Part shown: one piece after another, positions 15,458-18,701 of the stretch
Layout: the number at the start of each line of letters is the position of its first letter
Numbering within the stretch: position 1 is the first letter of the stretch
Assembly: GCA_943845485.1 (NCBI GenBank)
Contig: CALTNV010000002.1
Location: forward strand, 1 to 18,701
Length of the DNA stretch: 18,701 nt
Reading direction: 5' to 3'
Source: an uncultured Flavobacteriales bacterium
GTDB taxonomy: Bacteria > Bacteroidota > Bacteroidia > Flavobacteriales > CALTNV01
Position numbers and translations under genes: made by a program
Notes under the pieces: generated by a model
Told to the model about the DNA's origin: nothing
Seen by the model: the letters and a program-made list of their open reading frames with translations, nothing else
Database searches by the model: none

Positions 15458-16983
15458 ATAATATTGTTACTTCGACAGCTAGCTATAAGTATATTCTTTT
15501 TTTTTCTCTTATATGCCGTTTAATATTTGCTTCTGTTGTTGAGTTAGGTAATGATGAAGTATATTACACTTTATATCCTTTACATCCTGGAATCTCTCAT
15601 TTCGATCACCCTCCATTAGTTGGGTGGTTTATTTATTTAACTACATTTAACTTAAGTCTAACGCATGAGATTTTCGTAAGATTAGGTGCTGTTATAGCTT
15701 TTACAATCTCCTCGCTTTATTTTTATAAGTCAGTTAAGTTAATGACTGGTGTTGCAGTAGCAAATATTGCTCTGATCCTTTATTCATCAAGTATTTATGC
15801 TTTTGTTATTGCTGGTGTTTTTATTATGCCAGATGGCCCATTAATGCTGTTCTGGATACTTTCTTTTTTTTGTATTGTACAGTTGATTGAGCACAATTTT
15901 AAGTCAACAAAATGGTTTATGTTATTTGGTTTATTTAGCGGTTTAGCTATTTATTCTAAATATCATGCTATTTTTATTTGGTTTGGGTTAGTTTTATACC
16001 TGTTAATATATAACAGAAAAACATTCTTAAACTTTAAGGTTTATCTATCTCTATTATTCCCCCTCTTTTTTGGTAGTTTAATTTTAATATGGAACTATCA
16101 AAATGATTTTATAAGTTTTGGATTTCATACCGATAGAGTTTCAGTTGTTAGTCAAGGTATTAAATGGAATTATTTTTTAACTGAGTTTAGTGGAGAAATT
16201 GCTTATTCAAATCCTTTAAATTGGATTCTAATTATTTGTTCTTTGTTTTTTATAAAAAAAATAAAAAAAATATTACCAACTAACTATGTTTCATTAATTT
16301 TTCTTTTTTCTTTCCCCTTAGTTTTATTAGTTTGGTATTTTTCTTTATCAAAACCAACTTTACCCCATTGGGTTGGTCCTTCTTTTAGTGTATTGTTAAT
16401 ATTACCAGCTGTTTTAATTTCTTCGTTTAAGTCAAAATGGATTAGTAGTGTATTTATTTATCCAGCTTTTTTAGTTTTATTAATGTTGCCATTAGCTATT
16501 GGTGTTATCAATTTAGGTTGGTTATTACCTAAAGATTCACAGATACCGTTAAAAAAAGGAAAAGATGATTTTACCCTTGATATGTATGGTTGGAAGCAAA
16601 CAAAAGAAAAGTATTATATTTTATTAGATAGTTTAATTAATGCTGAGATAATTGTTCCTGATCTTCCTTTAATATCAAATAATTGGTTTCCAGCTGCACA
16701 TATTGATTTTTATATTGCTCAACCAATAAATCAAAAGTTATTTTGTGTTGGTTCTACCTCAAAAATTCACGAATATCATTGGATTAATTATAATAGAGAT
16801 ATCCAAAGTTTAAAGTCTGGTTTGTTTTTAATGAATTCTAGAAATTATATTAAAAATGTAAATAAATATTGGCAAATTTACTTTGAAAAGGTGACTCTTC
16901 TATCAAAATTTCCAATTGTTAGAAATGGCAAGGTAGTAGAGTATGTGTTTTTATATAAATTAGAAAACTTTAAAGGCTTTTAA
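15439..16983 (+). CDS. Glycosyltransferase family 39 / ArnT-like integral membrane protein
   Basis: This 514-residue inner-membrane protein has many hydrophobic helices in its first two thirds and a soluble C-terminal part. The motif NDEVYYTLYPLHPG near residues 37-50, with adjacent acidic residues, followed by FDHPPLVGW, is characteristic of GT39/PMT-type (GT-C fold) transferases that move a sugar from a lipid-phosphate carrier to a protein or lipid acceptor facing the periplasm. Acceptor and donor cannot be predicted. The ATG at 15439 overlaps the EnvC-like gene by 19 bases, implying the same transcript. At the other end its stop overlaps that of the convergent lipoprotein gene by four bases, and I see no terminator there. 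Confidence 0.85.
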   Translation: MVSKKINNIVTSTASYKYILFFSLICRLIFASVVELGNDEVYYTLYPLHPGISHFDHPPLVGWFIYLTTFNLSLTHEIFVRLGAVIAFTISSLYFYKSVKLMTGVAVANIALILYSSSIYAFVIAGVFIMPDGPLMLFWILSFFCIVQLIEHNFKSTKWFMLFGLFSGLAIYSKYHAIFIWFGLVLYLLIYNRKTFLNFKVYLSLLFPLFFGSLILIWNYQNDFISFGFHTDRVSVVSQGIKWNYFLTEFSGEIAYSNPLNWILIICSLFFIKKIKKILPTNYVSLIFLFSFPLVLLVWYFSLSKPTLPHWVGPSFSVLLILPAVLISSFKSKWISSVFIYPAFLVLLMLPLAIGVINLGWLLPKDSQIPLKKGKDDFTLDMYGWKQTKEKYYILLDSLINAEIIVPDLPLISNNWFPAAHIDFYIAQPINQKLFCVGSTSKIHEYHWINYNRDIQSLKSGLFLMNSRNYIKNVNKYWQIYFEKVTLLSKFPIVRNGKVVEYVFLYKLENFKGF

Positions 16984-17411
16984 TTATAAACTCTTAAAAC
17001 ATTACCATTGAAACTAGTTTGATAAGTTTTAAGTGGTTGATTTGCAGGTCCTGCAATAATTGATCCATCAAAAATACTATATGTAGAAGCCGAACAAGGG
17101 TCTGATATAGTTAAGTCATTTTCAACATTTAAAATGCAGTTATTAATAGGTTCAAATGTAGCATGTCTGTCATAAACTAAAAATCCTGTTAAATCATACC
17201 TGTAAATAATTAAACCCTGCGACCCCTCATTATTAATATACATCCACCCTCCTGGAGAAGAGATGCTAAAGTAAGAGGGTAAAGAAGTATCAATATAAAT
17301 ATCAACAAATATATTAGGTACAAACTCATCCTTTTTGTTACAACCTAATGTAAAAATAGTTATAAAGATTATAACCGATAGCTGTTTTATTTTATTATTA
17401 ATCATATACAT
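16980..17411 (-). CDS. Rieske-fold-like lipoprotein lacking iron-sulfur ligands
   Basis: This 143-residue protein has a lipobox TLGC with the lipidated Cys at residue 24. Its C-terminal half resembles the Rieske [2Fe-2S] fold: a Tyr-Asp-Arg strand, C92, then ISDPCSASTY (102-111) in the place of the usual CPCHGSxY box, then a conserved-looking GPANQPLKTY and GNVLRVYN. In that alignment the ligand Cys of box 2 is Asp104 and the ligand His is Ser107, while the non-ligand Cys106 and C92 remain and could form the disulfide of the fold. No cluster is expected. The first Met (17411) and Met3 (17405) are both possible starts. Function is unknown; similar small lipoproteins exist in Flavobacteriia to my recollection. 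It is tail-to-tail with the GT39 gene. Confidence 0.6.
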   Translation of the reverse strand: MYMINNKIKQLSVIIFITIFTLGCNKKDEFVPNIFVDIYIDTSLPSYFSISSPGGWMYINNEGSQGLIIYRYDLTGFLVYDRHATFEPINNCILNVENDLTISDPCSASTYSIFDGSIIAGPANQPLKTYQTSFNGNVLRVYN

Positions 17412-17566
17412 AAAGTTAAGTTTTTATTATTGTACAACATAGTAAGATTAAGTGGTTAAAGTTTATTTTTTAATAAAGTAAGAATACACTTAACTCAATG
17501 ATTTACGTTTTATACGATTTACTAATAATAATTAATTAAATTTAACAATCTAAAGTGTCATTATTT

Positions 17567-17866
17567 ATGGTTTACAGAATTCTATTCGTTTTTTCTTTGT
17601 TTTTTGTATTTCTAACAACTAAGGTTTCTTCTCAAAATGTATTGACATTTAAGCAAAATAAAGGAAAAAAAACTAAAGTAGTAAGTGATAAAAAACAATT
17701 AAAGTTAGTAGAGAAACAGAAAAAAAAAGAGAAAAAAGAAAAACAAAAGCATACAAAAGCTGCTAAAAAGCAGCATTTAAATAATCAAGGTAGTACTCCA
17801 GCCGGTAGAAAAAGGAAAAAACAAATTAAGAAAATGGAGAGAGATAGAAAAAAAGGAAAATTTTAA
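17567..17866 (+). CDS. Small secreted lysine-rich protein (function unknown)
   Basis: This is a 99-residue protein with a clear signal peptide (residues 1-22, hydrophobic core ILFVFSLFFVFL, ending KVSSQ). The predicted mature part has 77 residues, of which 27 are Lys and 4 Arg, giving a strongly basic, low-complexity chain with charged helices and a short Gly-Ser-Thr-Pro-Ala-Gly break. The ATG at 17567 is preferred over an in-frame GTG at 17555. I do not recognise a named family with certainty. A polycationic exported protein might bind lipopolysaccharide, teichoic-like polymers, nucleic acid or peptidoglycan; none of these is shown. It stands alone between two intergenic gaps, upstream of a TonB-dependent receptor gene. 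Confidence 0.6.
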   Translation: MVYRILFVFSLFFVFLTTKVSSQNVLTFKQNKGKKTKVVSDKKQLKLVEKQKKKEKKEKQKHTKAAKKQHLNNQGSTPAGRKRKKQIKKMERDRKKGKF

Positions 17867-17977
17867 AGTGTTTTATTAAAGTAAGTTTTGTTGATGATAT
17901 GAACAAGCTTTGTTAAAAATTCTTTATATTTACGCCTTTTTTAGTGTAAGTATTTACTAAAATTCAACTCAAATAAT

Positions 17978-18701
17978 ATGTTAAAACGATTACTATTTAC
18001 CCTAATCATCACGTTGTCAGCTATTTCTGTTAGCGCGCAAAGTGGTACCGGGACTTTAAAAGGTTCTGTTTTAGAAGAGTCTAACGGAGAAACAATTCCG
18101 TTTGCCAATGTTGCATTAATGCAAGGAGAAAGAGTTATAAGTGGAACATCAACTGATTTTGATGGTGTTTTTCAATTAACAAATATTCCTCCGGGTTCTT
18201 ATGATGTGAGATTCTCATTTATTGGATATAACACGGTTATTAAAACAGGTGTTGTGATAAATTCTGATAAAATAACCTTCTTAGATAAGGTTACGATGTC
18301 AGAGCAGGCCGATCAATTAGATGCTGTTGTTATTACTTCATACTCTGTTCCTTTAATTGATAAAGATGGTGGTCCTTCTGGTGGGGTTTTAACAAAAGAA
18401 GAGATTCGGAATTTACCAACTAGAGATATTGGACAAATGGTTGCTCAAACTGCCGGTGTTGCCCAAGGTGAAGATGGTAGTTTAAATTCAAGAGGGGCTA
18501 GAGCCAGCTCTAATATTACTTTTGTAGATGGAATGAAAGTTATTGGAGCAGTAAACATACCAAAAGGTGCAATACAAGAAGTTAGTGTAATTGTTGGTGG
18601 TACACCGGCAAATTATGGAGATGCAGTTGGAGCTGTTACTTCTATTACTACTGCTGGGGTTACAGATCAATTTCATGGTGGTGTAGAGCTTGTATCATCT
18701 G
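17978..18701 (+). CDS. TonB-dependent outer-membrane receptor, 5' part (runs off the window)
   Basis: The reading frame from the ATG at 17978 stays open to the window edge (241 codons). A signal peptide (residues 1-21, ending SVSAQ) is followed by a carboxypeptidase-regulatory-like domain (about 27-110; GTLKGSVLEE, TDFDGVFQLTNIPPGSYDV, FIGY). The start of a TonB plug domain follows (about 135-241; LTKEEIRNLPTRDIGQMVAQTAGV, SRGARASSNITFVDGM, GGTPANYGDAVGAVTSITT). This arrangement is typical of Bacteroidota outer-membrane importers, some SusC-like. The substrate cannot be told, and the beta-barrel lies beyond the window. No SusD partner can be seen because the gene is incomplete here. Confidence 0.9.
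   Translation, partial: MLKRLLFTLIITLSAISVSAQSGTGTLKGSVLEESNGETIPFANVALMQGERVISGTSTDFDGVFQLTNIPPGSYDVRFSFIGYNTVIKTGVVINSDKITFLDKVTMSEQADQLDAVVITSYSVPLIDKDGGPSGGVLTKEEIRNLPTRDIGQMVAQTAGVAQGEDGSLNSRGARASSNITFVDGMKVIGAVNIPKGAIQEVSVIVGGTPANYGDAVGAVTSITTAGVTDQFHGGVELVSS

Noticed and set aside
17448..17493. Inverted 7-mers (TTAAGTG / CACTTAA) enclosing a small AT hairpin in the gap before the lysine-rich gene
   Set aside because: The arms are short, 32 bases apart and made of AT-rich sequence where such pairs arise by chance; no gene ends nearby to need a terminator.
17880..17977. Promoter for the TonB receptor (TATATTTAC near 17935)
   Set aside because: It resembles a -7 box but no TTTG lies at the required upstream spacing, so I do not annotate it.
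18488..18676. Minus-strand open frame rich in Ser, Asn and Cys
   Set aside because: It is the mirror of the receptor plug domain, whose frame is clearly coding.

Overview
The window is AT-rich, densely coded chromosomal DNA that looks like a member of the Bacteroidota, most likely the Flavobacteriia or a close relative. Markers for this are a gliding-motility lipoprotein (GldH type), an IPExxxVDY-family protein, a DUF4292 lipoprotein, an OmpA/PD40 protein of the type IX secretion-associated kind, a PSP1/RicT protein with a Cys-rich N-terminus, and a TonB-dependent receptor with a carboxypeptidase-regulatory domain. No Shine-Dalgarno-like sites stand out, and several genes appear to start with TTG. 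There is no rRNA, tRNA, CRISPR array, insertion sequence or prophage, and composition does not shift in a way that suggests recent transfer.

Layout. (1) 30-1037 (+) is a ferredoxin-NADP reductase. It faces the minus-strand group holB > ricT-like > gldH (4040 to 1107), with a perfect 24-bp bidirectional terminator hairpin between them. (2) 4220-6136 (+) is a secreted TPR/PD40/OmpA protein that converges, through a second bidirectional terminator, on (3) the minus-strand operon acpP > fabF > rnc > IPExxxVDY protein > pyk (10346 to 6189), joining fatty-acid synthesis, RNA processing and glycolysis. (4) Divergent from acpP, a plus-strand run carries dut, a sugar-phosphate nucleotidyltransferase, a secreted TPR protein, a DUF4292 lipoprotein, a degenerate EnvC-like LytM protein and a GT39 membrane glycosyltransferase (10565-16983). 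Most neighbours in the second half of this run overlap or lie a few bases apart. (5) A minus-strand lipoprotein with a Rieske-like fold but lost iron ligands (16980-17411) overlaps the GT39 gene tail to tail. (6) A small secreted lysine-rich protein (17567-17866) and the 5' part of a TonB-dependent receptor (17978 to the window edge) end the window.

How the genes work together: much of the non-housekeeping content concerns the cell envelope (gliding/T9SS lipoprotein, OmpA anchor, nucleotide-sugar supply, LolB-like lipoprotein, amidase-activator-like protein, lipid-linked sugar transfer, TonB import). The most promising less-described items are the TPR-DUF4292-degenerate EnvC-GT39 envelope cassette, a terminator-like hairpin inside the signal-peptide codons of its first gene, the iron-ligand-less Rieske-like lipoprotein, and the secreted polylysine-like protein. 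I do not see a clear-cut novel defence or mobile system here.
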